DNA of 64,000 nucleotides from Hermetia illucens (lineage: Eukaryota > Arthropoda > Insecta > Diptera > Stratiomyidae), in the NCBI RefSeq assembly GCF_905115235.1, contig NC_051854.1, forward strand, positions 23,162,001 to 23,226,000, written 5' to 3'. The position numbers were made by a program, and so were the translations under genes. The notes under the pieces were generated by a model. It had not been told where the DNA came from. It did not search any database and saw only the letters and a list, made by a program, of their open reading frames with translations. Shown piece by piece: positions 44,500-56,937 of the stretch (within the stretch, counting starts at the first letter, position 1; each line of letters opens with the position of its first letter).

Positions 44500-46950
44500 A
44501 AACGCAAGGTCAAAACTGCATACGACATCGAGGTGGCTTTAGATAAGTTCAACAGAACAATTACAACGCTCAGGCAGCAGGTATATATCGACATTGTCTT
44601 TGTCGAGGGCGTATAAATGGCAGCCGGACGACATCACTGCCCTCGATAGGCTCATTATGGTCAATGCAAGCAACCTTAACAGTGAATTACGGCATATCCT
44701 GCGATTAAACCCAATAAACATCGGCTGGAACAAAGTAGTTTCCTGCGACATCGGAGCACTACTTTACTGCGAGATTGACGAGCAAATAGATCAACCGGAA
44801 ATACGTACGTGTAGCTTGGCAAGCACAAAGCCATTGCAAGATAATCAAAAATTTGCATAGTAATGCCAAGCATCTAAGGCTAGAAGGTATGTCAAAACAC
44901 ACCTCAACACACATTTTTTTTCATCAGACACACATTTCCTAGCGCCAGATAGAGGTGTCCAGCATATTCATCGATTTCTTCCTTAGTGATGACATCCCAG
45001 CCGACTTCCTCATGATCCTCGAGCAACTTAGGGAAGTCATATTACTCAATAAGGTAAAAAGGACATGGCGGTAGGAGGAATACAACCTGCCATCTACCCT
45101 GTATAACAAAGCGGTCCAGAAATTCGCGGAAGAGATCCTGATCCAGAGGACTCCCCAATGGGCTAATAAAGAGACCGGACCAAGCAGAAATAAAAAAAGA
45201 AAAGAAACCCTAGAAATTCTTCTAGGTACCAACTTTTCAGGTTCTGAAATAAAAAGGATTGGCGAGATCCTGTTGTAAAGATGACAGGAAACCGGCAAAC
45301 CCAATCGTGACATTGAAAAAGGTGAAATGGGCAATAAATTCATTTGATTTATGTATATAACTTGGTTCAAATGGAGTCTACTCTATTCTTTTGCATATAC
45401 TCGCACATACTATAGCTTGGAGGCAGGTAAGGGTGGCCTTGCTAGGAAAGCGGCTTTCTTGTTGAAACACTGGAAAAACTACTTGAGAAAAACATGAGGG
45501 AAAGGCTGATATCCTCCGTCTACATCTAAATCAGTATACTCATTAATTGGTAAGATCTTTTGAGACAGCACTACATCAGTTCGTATTAAAAACTGAGTTC
45601 GCAACAAAAAAGAAAGAGACTGCTAACGTAGTCGTGATAAATATAGCAGACGCCTTCGGTAACATCTCCTTTGGACCAATGGTTTTAACCACCAGAAGGC
45701 ACGATATATAGACTTCTACAATTGTTACTGCCAGGAAGGTTAGCTCGAGCACATCTGTTGGCGACACTCTGTGCGATATCATATGTAGAGATTGTTCCCA
45801 GAGGGGAAGTTTTACCACCTCCACAGCGGTTAGTCTTTGGTGAACGGCTTTAACTATCAAACGAGACAAAATATTTAGGATTCGAAGGTAAATGGGTACA
45901 AACATCTCAAATATATAATTAATAAAGGCAAACGGGCACTTTTCGGCACGAAAAATAGTATAGATAAGACATGCGAATTGAGACTACACGTGGTATATTG
46001 GATATAGTAAGTCGTGATGAAGTCTATGATTCGAGCCGACCCGGCTTGTGAACGGGACAAAGGCTAAAGAAAAAGAAGAAGTGGTGGAGCCTATGATTAC
46101 CTATGGCACACTAGTATGATAGTGGAGCAGAGGGAATTTTTCAAAAAAATGCACTTGCTCCAAAAACCGGCCAGCCTCTGCATTATCGGTACCATGAAGA
46201 TGCTGATGCATTTGAACCTCGTGCTAAAAGGAGAGTGAGCTTGCAGGGTCAGGCTTCAATTGAATGACATGTGGACGTCTGTTGTATACGGGCGTAGCAG
46301 AATAACGTAATAACGCTGGAGATAGGTACTGAGTCACCCAAATGCTGCTTTGATTGCAAGGTCGAGGCCACGATAATTTGGGAGGACTGGAACCACTGTG
46401 TGAGTAATTATATGCTATGCTGCACAAATGGATTTAAGTCAGAAGACGGGACTGGGATCCATATTCCAATTCCTAGGTCAATATAACGCTCTTTTCAGGC
46501 AGAGGTGTATGCGATGAACTTGTTTATTAGGAATATGCCATGGGAGAAGTGCGAGCATACGTATTTTTGCTGTTAGACAGGCGGCATTAAAAGCAATCCC
46601 ACCCAAATCTGGTATGGGAATGTCAATAAAATATCAAAATCCTGGCTGCTAAAAACAGGATAACGTTGAAATGGGTAGCGGAACATAAAGGTGTTGGTAG
46701 AATTGAGAGGGCTTAGTGAAGAGGACGAAACGACCTCTGATGTCATATTGGATAGCTTCGTCCTAAAGAGCTCAAATAGGTGTTTCTGGTGAGTTATCCT
46801 CCTAGCCATGTGATTAGAATGAAACTTTTCGCATAAATAAACTTTGATAAGGCAACAAGCACACAAGCCGCGGAATGGAGCAACATAACCCAATCCTACA
46901 CAATTCCACAGGTACCCACATTCTTCCAATAACATGAAGCCGAATTAGGT
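44500..46950 (+). mobile_element. LOA/I-group LINE with RNase H, heavily decayed
   Basis: Plus-strand pieces: linker 'TLEILLGTNFSGSEIKRIGE' (45210), RT-like 'SCETALHQFVLKTEFATKK' (45560-45610) and 'VVINIADAFGNISFGP' (45630-45680), RNase H 'LGQYNALFQAEVYAMNLFIR' (46470-46530) and 'KILAAKNRITLKWVAEHKGV' (46620-46690). Order matches an I-group element but every region is interrupted. The start is uncertain. Confidence 0.6.
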
Positions 46951-46984
46951 AAATACAGTGCCTGTTGGGTGGTTATGCATGGTT

Positions 46985-47230
46985 GAATTATTATATATTG
47001 ATCAGAATGCGGAATTGATAATGGAAAAATCACACATTGAAAAAGGACGACAATTCCATTGCGGGATATGTCATGCAATGAAACTACCCCAGAATGGAGG
47101 AAGAATGCAGGCTCCCCCAAAAGTCATAGGGAGAATTAAAACACATTGCCATGAATCCACAGCGGTGGACCGAAGTGTAGTTGACGTGCTCCATATAGAG
47201 GTTTATGTCAACTATGTATATATAAAGATC
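46985..47230 (+). mobile_element. Family B LINE, 3' end
   Basis: Contains 'gacaattccattgcgggata' and 'aatggaggaagaatgcaggc', parallel to 14265-14330, and ends in the 'gttgacgtgctccatatag...tatatata' type tail. About the last 75 codons only. Confidence 0.65.
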
Positions 47231-47400
47231 CAACCTCTCCTATAAGGTCAATTTTACACAGACTCTCCAATTTCATGCTACATACTTTCAAGTGCTTGAT
47301 AGCGGACTCCGATTTCAGCGAGAAAAACTCGGTAGAAAATGGAAGAAAGTGAACATCAAGAATAATTAAGGCATTATATCAAACACTTATTTCCTATAAA

Positions 47401-47688
47401 TAATAATAATAATCGTTGGCGCAACAATCCATGTTGGATCAGGGCCTTGAAGTGTGTTAGAGCACTTAATTCAAGACCGTAACGGTACACTAGGAGGCAA
47501 TGTGGTCAGCATTACGCGTGCCCGAGATTATTACCCTGATTTGACTCAGGTGCTCATTCACAGCTGAGTCGACTGGTATCCGACGTCAAATCACGATAAA
47601 AATTCCACTCCCACCAGTGAGACTTGAACCGCGACCTTCCGTACGACGCCGACGGCCTTGCGCTCTAACCACTCAGCTATCCGGACAC
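47401..47688 (-). mobile_element. tRNA-derived SINE with 12-bp target-site duplication
   Basis: On the minus strand the element starts 'tgtccggatagctgagtggt' with an RNA polymerase III A box ('tagctgagtggttagagcgc') and, about 45 bp on, a B box ('ggttcaagtctc'). This gives a tRNA-related head of about 75 bp, then an unrelated body and a 3' end 'gattgttgcgcc' followed by (TTA)n. The 12-bp sequence 'atttcctataaa' flanks it on both sides without mismatch (47389-47400 and 47689-47700), marking target-primed insertion and a fairly recent event. Total 288 bp. The 3' 'gattgttgcgcc' equals the 3' end of the family A LINE (for example at 23685 antisense). The anticodon stem is degraded, so it is not a tRNA gene. 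Confidence 0.88.
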
Positions 47689-47879
47689 ATTTCCTATAAA
47701 ACTTATCTAAAAATCACACGCAAGCCGCAGGGGTAGTAGATAGATCATCTTTTTATTTAAGGATAATAAATAGAGATGATGCAGTTAAATTTTATCTCCA
47801 GGAAAAGAAGAATGAAAAAACGTTAGCCTGTTTAAACCCTAACTTAAAACTGAAGTGTGAATAAGAAACTAGCGGACTA

Positions 47880-49900
47880 GGTTGTGATAGGGGTTATGGC
47901 ATTCAAGCTCCATGAAGACCTTACGCGCGCTACAGGAAGCCGTGCAGGTAGTGTTGTCAACAGAAGTGGAACAGTCCGCATATTAAGGAAGGTTTTACGT
48001 AATATTAAGTAGGGCAGGTTAATAGATTGTTCCGGGTAGAATAGTCCACACGTTGGAAGACAAATCAAAAATTTTTCTAGGGCAAAATAATCAGAGTTGC
48101 GGGAAGAGGACAGATTACTCAAAAACACTTCAAAAAAGGGAGTTGAAAAGTGTTAAGGAAAGTTGAGTAGGAAGTCAAAGGAGGTGCGCAATATGACCAG
48201 ACAGGCAAGACATTCGGGAAGGGCTATTGCTGCCATTCAGCCAGTGTCTATCGAAACGGAGTTTATCATCGAAGTTACACTGAGGTCTTGGATTTAGTTC
48301 TTATATGACAGAGTGGCCGCTAAGAGATTAGTAGAGTAGAATGACATAGAGAGAGTAGCATCTCGAATGGCATTTGTCAACGTCTAGTGTCAACTTACTT
48401 ATGGAGCACCAGCGATCTAAGTTCGACTAAAAGAACCAAAAATCTATAGAAGAAGCTACAAATAAAAAGAGCTTAACGTCTCATGATGAAGAAATAGAAT
48501 AGTAGTTTACCTAGAATAGAACCTCGCGGTACGTCAGAGGTAGTAGCGGGAGAAACAGGGTATGTAGCCGTCAAAAGAAAAACTGCATTAGCGGTTAGGT
48601 AGGTTGGAGACGAGTCATGTATTGGACGACAGGGGAATGTTAAGAGAAGCGGATTTAGACAAAACTAAATGATTGATTAACAGAGTTAAGAGCCTTAGAA
48701 AACTTGGTGTAGATGACGTGCGTTTCCTACCGTGAATTTAGATATTTTCCCACGAAGTTGGTCCAGTAGGTTAGTAGCAGAGGACCGATGTTTCATAAAG
48801 TCATGTTGCTCTTGGTAGTAGTAGTCTAAGTGAGTAGTCAACCCGGCGTTGTCATATTTCTTAAGGAATTTGGAAAAGGAGGAGAGGAGGGGCATAGAAC
48901 GATAATTCTCGGTGAGGGTATAATTAAAACTTTTTTGTATAGATATAATGAACGCGTCTTTCCACGGACTAAGAAACACTACAAAAGATGCGAGGCAAGC
49001 TGTATTCAGTAGGAGAGAGAAAGAAGCACGAGAGGGGCTATACACCGATGTAAAGTACTTACAAAATAAGTCACACGATAATTAAGGCGAGCCGGCAGAG
49101 AACCCTGCAAATTTAATGAAAGTGAGCGAAGATAGGGTGGAATTATGGATGTTGTGGATGCGGAAATGAGACACAGGGTCTGGGGGAAGAAGTAATGTAA
49201 CTAGGAAGCAGGTTAGATAGAATGGTATAAAAGGGATTAAGAGTTGATAGTCACCAGGAATGAATTACACCTTAGAAATAGGCTTAGGCTTCCGAAAGTT
49301 CAACTTAAGAGTTTTACACACCACGTAGGAAATACGATTTTCACATTGAATTCAAGAGCAGGATGATGGGCATAAGTGTGACATAAGGAAAAGCAGAAAG
49401 TTGAATTGAAGAGCAACAGAAGTGATCATAAGAATGCATAAGGAAGGGAAGGCTGGAAGGAGTTATCGAATGACCGCGGAAGGCTGGGAACCTTAGGCCA
49501 AGTAAGCATAGGGAGAATAAAATTATTAAAAGCAATGAAAAAAGGATATGGGAAAACTACAGTTAGGATATTTGATAATCTATTGAAGAATTCCTGGCAC
49601 AGTTGAGACAGGTTGAGGGTGGAAAAATATACACAGGAATTAACAAATGAACTTGGGCAGGGAAATACTTAAGGCATTACAGCTGCAAGGGAAAAAGAAG
49701 TTGGAAAAGATAGGTTTCGCACGAAAGGCAGACATTACAACGATAAAGATGTATCCGTCTATTGCCGTCGCATGTTCTCTCTCACAGCGAAAAATCGAAT
49801 AGCCTTCAAAAAGCTCAGAATCCAAAACTTAGCACCTAGTCAGGTTTCGGAAATGCAGATGATGCGCTGCTTGTAAGCCAGTTCGGTTCTTAGACTCTTT
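47880..49900 (-). mobile_element. Jockey/CR1-like LINE, decayed
   Basis: In minus-strand order: endonuclease start 'MDSELFEGYSIFRCERE' (49825), RT start 'PWKDAFIISIQKS', 'ENYRSMPLLSSFSKFLKK' and 'QEQHDFMKHRSSATNLL' (49045-48695), and the C-terminal 'RNSDYFALEKF' (48128-47877). The RT palm lies in unreadable sequence in between. Same family as the copy at 54880-55600. Confidence 0.68.
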
Positions 49901-50735
49901 ACATTTTGATAGAAGCTAATGATCCATTTTTTTAAGTAAGTGGCGACGTAGACGAGCTGCTCGGAAATATTCTTGTGATTTGCTTCTCTGGTTGTTGAGA
50001 ACCCCTTGTGGCCAAAAGGAAAGTTCGGTAATGGCGTCGAAGTCGTGGGGACATATTACCTGGAAGGAAGCTATTACACAATTTTCTACACATCACATTA
50101 CAATTTCTCATACGAAACCTAGAAGCGATTCAATTGAATTGTTCTCAGAAAGATCCTGCTTTGCAACAAATCATTAACGACCAGTCGTGCTTAAGCCGAC
50201 TATGTTTTTGGTTCGTATTTATTTTTATGGTCTAGGTATCAACATTCTCTGGCCTTCTTGGTTATAAGGGCCATGCTATTGCAAATTCCAAATGCGCCAG
50301 TTTTAAGATGTATGAATCTTAACCAGGGCTAAATAGCTAGCACCTTTTCAAAGTGAATTACATCTCTGGTCTCGTGGTTAGCAATACTATATTCAATTTG
50401 CGATGGTCATTTGATTCACAGTCTCGTACTTCCGTTCACTATAACTTACACAGCCCACTTTGGCTTCATTCAGAACAGTGGTAACTGGAAAATGACTTAA
50501 CTGAAGAGAGAGAATGTTGCTAGTCAATTTAGTTAATTTTAAGCCATATTTTATCAGCGACTCTTATCAGATAAGTTTTATTGAAAGCCCATTAAAAAAA
50601 ACTTAAAAAACGGCTTTAATTTTCACTTTTTGTCCCTTTATAGCTCCTAAGATTTATAAAAACTTTCTAAGCTAAATGCGATTGAGAGTTGCTACTTTCC
50701 GCTTGTATTTCTACTATGACTATTGCGCAGATATA
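49901..50735. other. Intergenic DNA, unassigned
   Basis: AT-rich, no gene recognised. It is directly downstream of the CRAL-TRIO gene and may include its 3' UTR. Confidence 0.4.
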
Positions 50736-50741
50736 TTTATT
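50736..50741 (-). terminator. Possible poly(A) signal of CRAL-TRIO gene
   Basis: AATAAA on the minus strand directly after the stop codon; unusually close, so it may not be the one used. Confidence 0.3.
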
Positions 50742-53700
50742 CTAGTCAATATCTAATTTCTTAAAATTTCCTTCAACTCCGAACAAATCAGATGCCACCT
50801 TAGGTTTCCCTGGGCGTTGTTTTTCATCGACTCGTCTTGTTTGTTCCTCCTTAGTAAAAAAGTCCTGATTATTCTTCAAATCCTCATAAAATCGCTCTGA
50901 AATTTAAAAACATACTAAATACTCTAGTTTTGATTTGTCTACACAAAGATTTACCATAATGTGTTTTAAGACTCTCTTTTGGTCCACCATAATCCTCCGG
51001 CAAATATTCTTTTGGGACGTATTCGTGGAACGTTTCAACCGATTGATGTAAGTGCATTACATTCATAAGTTCCTTTTTCATGAAAGGCTTCATAATAGCT
51101 AGAAGTTTATCCATAAACGGTACAGTATTGATGAAATGAAATCCCCTTATCCTTACAGGACAGGCTTCCTGTTAATATTTATCTGATGTAGTCGAATATT
51201 ATCCTTAAGATACAATATTGACGTGGTAATGGAAGAGAATTTAGAAGAATTTATAATTCCCTTGTTTTTTTTTAAAGTATCAATGAAGTTTGTGCCTCTG
51301 GCAGGAATAATAATAAGTTGAACAGAACAATTCTAGCTCCATCAGCAAAAATGTCAGGTTGAAATAAACTCTGAGGAACGGAACAATTTATTGCCGAAAT
51401 ACGGTATACTGTAAAGAAAATGTTAGCCGAAACAGGAAAATCCGACAAGGCTAAACATACAACAAAGGAAAAAATAGTTTTGGCATTTCACGAAGCGTCA
51501 AGTCTCGACATATGTGCAAGGCTGGAAATGAACCACATTAAGCGTATACTCGGGCCACTTGAAACTAAGCAAGGACATCATCGGAATAAAGGGTGATATG
51601 AATGAAATATGGGAGAAAGTAAACAAAATATACATCTACGAGAAAAAAGAAAAGGGACATTTTGGAGAAAAAGTGAAAGCAGTCAGATCGAAAAAGAAGG
51701 CATCAGTACAAAGGAAAATTCAAAATGGCAAGAATACCAAATTACATCATTGACAAATCCTAAGAGGAGCAGCTGACCCTTCTCAACAACGGACTCAACT
51801 ATACCACCAGAGAACAACAAATCCAGAAATCATTAGGAGCATAGAACCGGGGATCAACCATGTACAGCAAGAACAAAGAGAATGTATCCGGGAAGGTATC
51901 TTACACCTGATGCAATCACAAAAAGGGAGAGCTCACTCTAAAATTCTGAATAAGGTCGAACTTAACACAAAGCCAGTTTACTATTTTCAAGCCGGCAAAA
52001 AAAACGCTAACAAGTAGGAACACCATTATCCTTTGAAATAAGGAAAGGCTCTCGGAATCTATCAAAAGAGTCAAAAAGGTCCTCAATTATTGTGAAGCGA
52101 TTATAATCCTTGTCTGCCCAACATCAAATGCCTCCTCAAACTAAACAAAGAAGGCAACGAATTGAGAGAGATTATAGCAGTAACCTTCGCAGAAAATTGC
52201 AAAGTCGCTCTTAAACAAAGTTAGAAGACTTGACGAACAAATAGGTGAGGGATTCGTCAAGAACGGCCAATACGTCATCAGGAGACTGAACAAAGTGGGA
52301 GAGATACGAGACGATGAAAAAGTGGTTTGATTCGACGTAGCATTCCAGCAAGGGAAACACTAATCTTATTCAAGGCTTAATTCTTACGAGGATATTACAG
52401 AGTGGAGAAGGAAAGTAAAACTGTAGAAGGAACTGGAAACGGCGTGCATGACATAAGTCATACAATTTATATTGTAAAAATAACGTCGAGAGCACCAATG
52501 GGGAATCCCCTATCATTTCTCCTTTGCGAAATCTTCATGGGTGAATTGGAAAAAGGAGGAGAAGAATTTGAGGAAGAAGGCACACTTCGTGGGCTTTGAA
52601 TGAAGTTTGTGGACGATTTTTTTTCGCGATAGTAAAAGATAGTAAAAAAAGGAGGACCCAATACTTCACAAATTTAACAATGTACATCAAAACATAGCAT
52701 TCACCAACGAAATTGAACAAAGGGCAAATGCCCTTTCTTGGATCTTAAAATCATCAGGAAAAACGGAAAATTCGAACACTACTTCTTCAGAAAAATTATG
52801 ATGATCATGAATTGGGAGATAAGTGAAGGAATTAAGAACATATTGAGGAAATGTGGATTGAAGGGTACAGCGACCAGCAAATAGTACCTACTGTGGACCA
52901 GCGCGTAGCGAGTCGATTTGGCGGTGGTGTTGTTCTGCAACGAGAGCCACACCTTTGCCTCCGATGTCACGAAGCAAATTCAGCTCCACAGCAGAATTGG
53001 CGTGATGTATTCGGAATTTAGACATAGTGGTCCGTATCCGCCGCTGGACGTCTTCCATATCGGTCTTCGTCCAGGGCTATTTTTTTTTTGGGAGTAGGGT
53101 AGGTGAATGCGTTTACGCACAGAGTGTTGGACTCCTGCAACAGCACGCTGGCGGACTACCAACTAAACACCTCCCTGTCATCAGAGAACTAGCCTGGAAC
53201 CGTTTGACACGCTTTGTGAGCCTTCAAGTCAGGGAATTCCTTTCACCTCTTTCAGCTCAGGGAACCCCTTACCGTCCGATCTCTTCGCCGGTCGAGTTCA
53301 ATCTTCTTCGCTATATTCCAAATGCATATGCCACTGAAGGGATAGCGAAAGCGTTTGGTGTGCTTATTTTATTCTTCCCCGAGAGATGCGATTTCAACGC
53401 CAATTTTCCAGGAATTCCGACAGCAGAGCATCCTTCAAATTATCAATTCAAGCATTGGTTCCTTGCAAAATTTGTAGGTCTTGTAAAAATCTATCACGAT
53501 CATAGCTTGGATATGAAGCGTAGGTGCGCACTTCTCTACCTTTACCTACGATAAAGGAGTCTTATTGAAGGTCAAACGCTAGAAAATAATAATAAGAAGG
53601 AAAAGATTGTATGAACGTTTTACACTCCACAAAGGAGTGAAAAGATGTCATACAATACAATTCCCGAGAGCACTTATTAAATGGGTTCTGAAAAATGCCT

Positions 53701-56700
53701 TACATCCTGCTCATTTCTCAATTCATAATGGAGATACTGCACCTAGCCTCGAGATACCGCAAGAGCTAGCACTGGACCCGTTCTATGATTCAGCTATTTC
53801 TTCCAAAGTCGAAGCGGGTGAAAGATGGAGGTCAGGAAAAGGTTACGAAATATGGTGGCACACCACACAGATGAGCAATCTCCGGATATGGATGGATTAT
53901 CTTTTATCTTTTTCCGAGGGACAACATTTGAGAGCAAAGATAAAGTGCACCAGAAACATGATCAGATCCATTAGTGTTTTGTAAAAAAAACCGCTGAGAA
54001 GAAAGCAAACGCGAGCGACACCAGTGATGGTTCCTCAAAATTCAAAGGGCGGTAGATTCAAAAAGATGAATAGACAGGAAGCCTTCAATACATTGGGATC
54101 ATTGTGTCATACTAAAAGGCAGAAAGGGCTCCAGAGAAGGGAAAGCCGACCCAAGTAGCCAAAGTCGCGGAAGGATTGACACCGGCTTCAATGAATGCAA
54201 AGAAGGTAAAGCTCCAGAAAGGAGCGACGGAGACAAGGAACAAGTTTGGTGCAAAAAAAGAAGGTGATACATAAAAGGAGAATGTGGCCTAAACTAATTA
54301 TCATCTCAAAAAAAGATGATATGAGATATATTCTCGGGAAAGTTAAAATCGATACAACATTCTGTTAAAAATGAGATTTAATGCTGGAACTGACAGTGAA
54401 CAATGATCCACCGTATGCTAACCACACCATTATCAGTGGAACTTTTGAATAACGAGAGACACCACCTTATTGAAGCTGTGAGAGGGACCCGAAAAAAACA
54501 ATTTACATATGACTTCTCAAGCATCAATCAGTAGCGGTCAAAAACCTGACAGTCGGTATAATGAAAAGCGATTAACAGTTCGCCAATTCGGAGAGCAGGT
54601 GTCCCTCAAGAGCTGTTTCAATACCTTGAGTTCAACCACACGGCAAAAGTAGGCGATTTAAAAAAGGTGCACATATCAAGGAAGATTCGGCTTTGTTGTA
54701 GGTAAGAGAAATAAAGAATGCGGAACCGGAAAGGGGAAGGACAATCTACACGGAATGCTTTTGCCAAAAAAAGGGATGGGGTGAATTTTCGTTACAGTTT
54801 CAAAAACGAGGTAGTCACAGTTACGAAAGGGAGGCCCAATTAGAGAGCAACATCCATAGATGTTTCTAACAAGCTATTTACGAAGACTAGATTAAGGTAA
54901 AGCCTGAAGAGGAACATAGGATAGAATCAAACATTTTGAGAGCGTCGAAGAATTGAAAATTTGAAGGAAGCTTTTCATCGAAGGTTACACACCGGTTTTG
55001 AGGTGAGCGATGTTCCCCACTAAGAGAATACTGAAAGGATATTGGGGGTGATTTAGGTGAGTGTCATTCTCCAGTAGTTAGTGTCAGCTTGTTCGACGAG
55101 CATCAACGCACAAAAGTATCTATGTTGGATTGCAATAGAGTACAGTCCAGTGGAGATGAAACCGAAGTAAACAATTTGGGATTGTCTGCGTGGAGTAAAC
55201 ACGTACAGGTGAGGACGGTCGTTAGTAAAAAATAAGAATAGTTGGAGGCCCAGCATAGAGTTTTGTGGGAACTACAGAAGAAGAAGAGAAGGACCAGGAT
55301 GAGCAGCCATTAAAATAAACTCTGCAGGAACGGTGAGAAGCCGGTAAGCCATTTATAATAATTTCAGTGAAAAGCTTGAACAGAGAGAGAGAGAATTTGG
55401 AAAAATGTATGTTGTGGTTGATGGAATCAAAAGCATCAGAAAAATCGATATAAATGTCATGCACCTCCTGCTATCAATTAAGGAATTAAGCAACGAAGAT
55501 GGAAAAGTCGAGAAAGTTGGAAACAGTAGACTGAGAGGAGTAAGGAGCGTCGAGCGACTCAGATCAATCTGGACCTAGAAAAGGCCTAGAGAACCCAAAA
55601 AGCGTTTAAAAATCGCGAAGTTGCGAGTTGCTTGCTTTTGAGCAAGCAGACCAAGACCGGACTACGGCGAGAAACAGGAAGTATACGTGAATTTTCAGAA
55701 TATGCTTAAGCATATTTTACGCGAAGGCTGATCTAAACCCCTGGGGAAAAGTCTACCTGAAGAGAGACACTGCATCTTTTTCTCAAAAATTTGACGAGCC
55801 TCCTCCTCCCGAATAAAAGAAACAAGATAAAAGGATAAACCAACGTTAGATGTCTTCACCTGGAGAGAAACTTGTGTAGCCCTTAAAATTTACTGTTGAG
55901 ATCAGGCCCGACTGATTATTCACTGCATTTGAGGCATGCAGGGTTGGAATATTTTTCCCCAATGGATCTCCTGATAAGTGGGGCGTAATGTTTGCACGAG
56001 AAAAGATGAATGAATCTATCCGATATCTGAAAAAGATATGGAATACCGAAGTGCGGTAAGACAAGAGTCACTAAAAAAGTGGCAAAAAACAATAGGATGT
56101 TTTTTGAAAATGTCGTCAGACTGAAGGAGCTTGAAAGATTCTCTGACAGTCAGCATAAGTCTCCAAAATATTACCAGGAAAATGCTGATTACAGATAGGA
56201 AAATGATATGTTGTCTTATATTGATTGTTACTATCCAGAGAAATCATAAAAGCTATATAATAAGATAAGAAGTGTATTGTAAATCTCTCTTAATCGAGAC
56301 TTGAACTTGAACAATAAAAATTGTTTTTTGCTATATACATATAGTACCTACAGGTAGATTTTTTTTATAGATAAATTTCAAGTAAGATTTATTTCCAAAT
56401 TGATTGTTGTAACTGAATTTAGCAAGCATTTCTCATAACGAAATTTTTTCATTTTTCTGAAATGTTATAGTTTGGAAATTAGCGACTGGAAGGCCTCTCC
56501 CAGCCGATTAGATGTAAGATTGATTGATATCTCTTCTTCACTGAATTCTCTTACCAAATATGAAGTGAGCAATCGAAACCTATTTACCTGAAGATAAAAG
56601 AGGAATTTCTTCATAAGAAATGGGCTTAGTCGAAGAATGTGTCCAAGAACACAGCCATTCATGTCACAAGCCAAAATATGCCCTGAAGCAGTCCCTTCTT

Positions 56701-56937
56701 GCATCATCCAGAAGTCAAAACACATAAAATATCTGTAGCAAAATGTAGAGCGAGTTCATACCAATTGATATTTTATAAATTGTCAATTAAAGTCTTTCCT
56801 ACTCTAAGTAAGTAAAGTTATGCAATTACAATTTAATAACATCCGCAAAATGAAATTCATTGGGGTCTGGATTTATCATTTTTGAGACAATAATTTTCTC
56901 TCCTTTTGCTGTTGTGTAGGGTAGAGGTGCGATCCCG
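50742..56937 (-). CDS. CRAL-TRIO domain lipid-binding protein (SEC14/alpha-TTP-like), 3' four exons
   Basis: Minus-strand exons 56937-56830, 56732-56588, 51168-50955 and 50896-50742 (GT-AG, phases 2/0/1) give 206 C-terminal residues; insect members are about 300, so about 100 N-terminal residues with the CRAL-TRIO N helix are missing and were not found up to 64000. The domain shows '[19 protein letters not shown]', '[17 protein letters not shown]', '[20 protein letters not shown]', '[13 protein letters not shown]' and the C-terminal '[20 protein letters not shown]'. Known family role: carrying small hydrophobic ligands such as tocopherol, retinoids or phosphoinositides in the cytosol; the ligand here cannot be told. 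Introns are 58 bp, 5.4 kb (with a Penelope-like element and LINEs) and 97 bp. All splice junctions keep the frame and no stop interrupts, so it looks functional. Insect genomes carry many such paralogues. Confidence 0.9.
51400..52790 (+). mobile_element. Penelope-like element, reverse transcriptase fragment
   Basis: Reads in order '[20 protein letters not shown]' (52115-52180), the PLE 'P..KGLPKIHK.G..LRPIV' block, '[20 protein letters not shown]' (52495-52550), the PLE 'MGSPLSP.LA.IFM' block, 'MKFVDDFFS' (catalytic YVDD-like box) and '[17 protein letters not shown]' (52670-52720). These motifs separate Penelope RTs from LINE RTs. Several frameshifts and stops; the GIY-YIG endonuclease is not visible. 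Located in the large CRAL-TRIO intron, opposite strand. Confidence 0.8.
52880..53130 (-). mobile_element. LINE C-terminal fragment of uncertain clade
   Basis: Minus strand reads '[20 protein letters not shown]', '[20 protein letters not shown]' and '[12 protein letters not shown]', resembling the 'R..HHP.SA.ERL.LPR..GGRG...' C-terminal segment of some LINEs. Abuts the end of the Penelope-like piece. Confidence 0.5.
53131..54879 (+). other. Unassigned DNA with two unusually long open frames
   Basis: CRAL-TRIO intron. Plus-strand frames 53027-53554 (175 codons) and 53607-53984 (125 codons) lie 52 bp apart in different frames. The first begins antisense to a LINE C-terminus, so its first 35 codons at least are shadow. 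Neither shows a domain I know. Lys/Ser/Gly-rich sequence follows to about 54250. Could be an unknown transposon or chance. Confidence 0.25.
54880..55600 (-). mobile_element. Jockey/CR1-like LINE RT fragment
   Basis: Minus frame 55464-55222 reads '[20 protein letters not shown]', then '[20 protein letters not shown]' (degraded 'GVPQGS'), followed by the region after the YADD box to about 55050. A further piece may lie at 56064-55846. Within the CRAL-TRIO intron. Confidence 0.65.

Noticed and set aside
44939-45370. 143-codon minus-strand open frame rich in Leu/Ser
   Set aside because: Antisense to LOA/I-type linker and RT sequence on the plus strand; no domain of its own.
46573-46935. 120-codon minus frame
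   Set aside because: Antisense to the RNase H C-terminus of the LOA/I-group LINE.
47610-47688. tRNA gene candidate
   Set aside because: A and B boxes are present but the anticodon arm does not fold and the sequence continues into a SINE body with flanking duplications.
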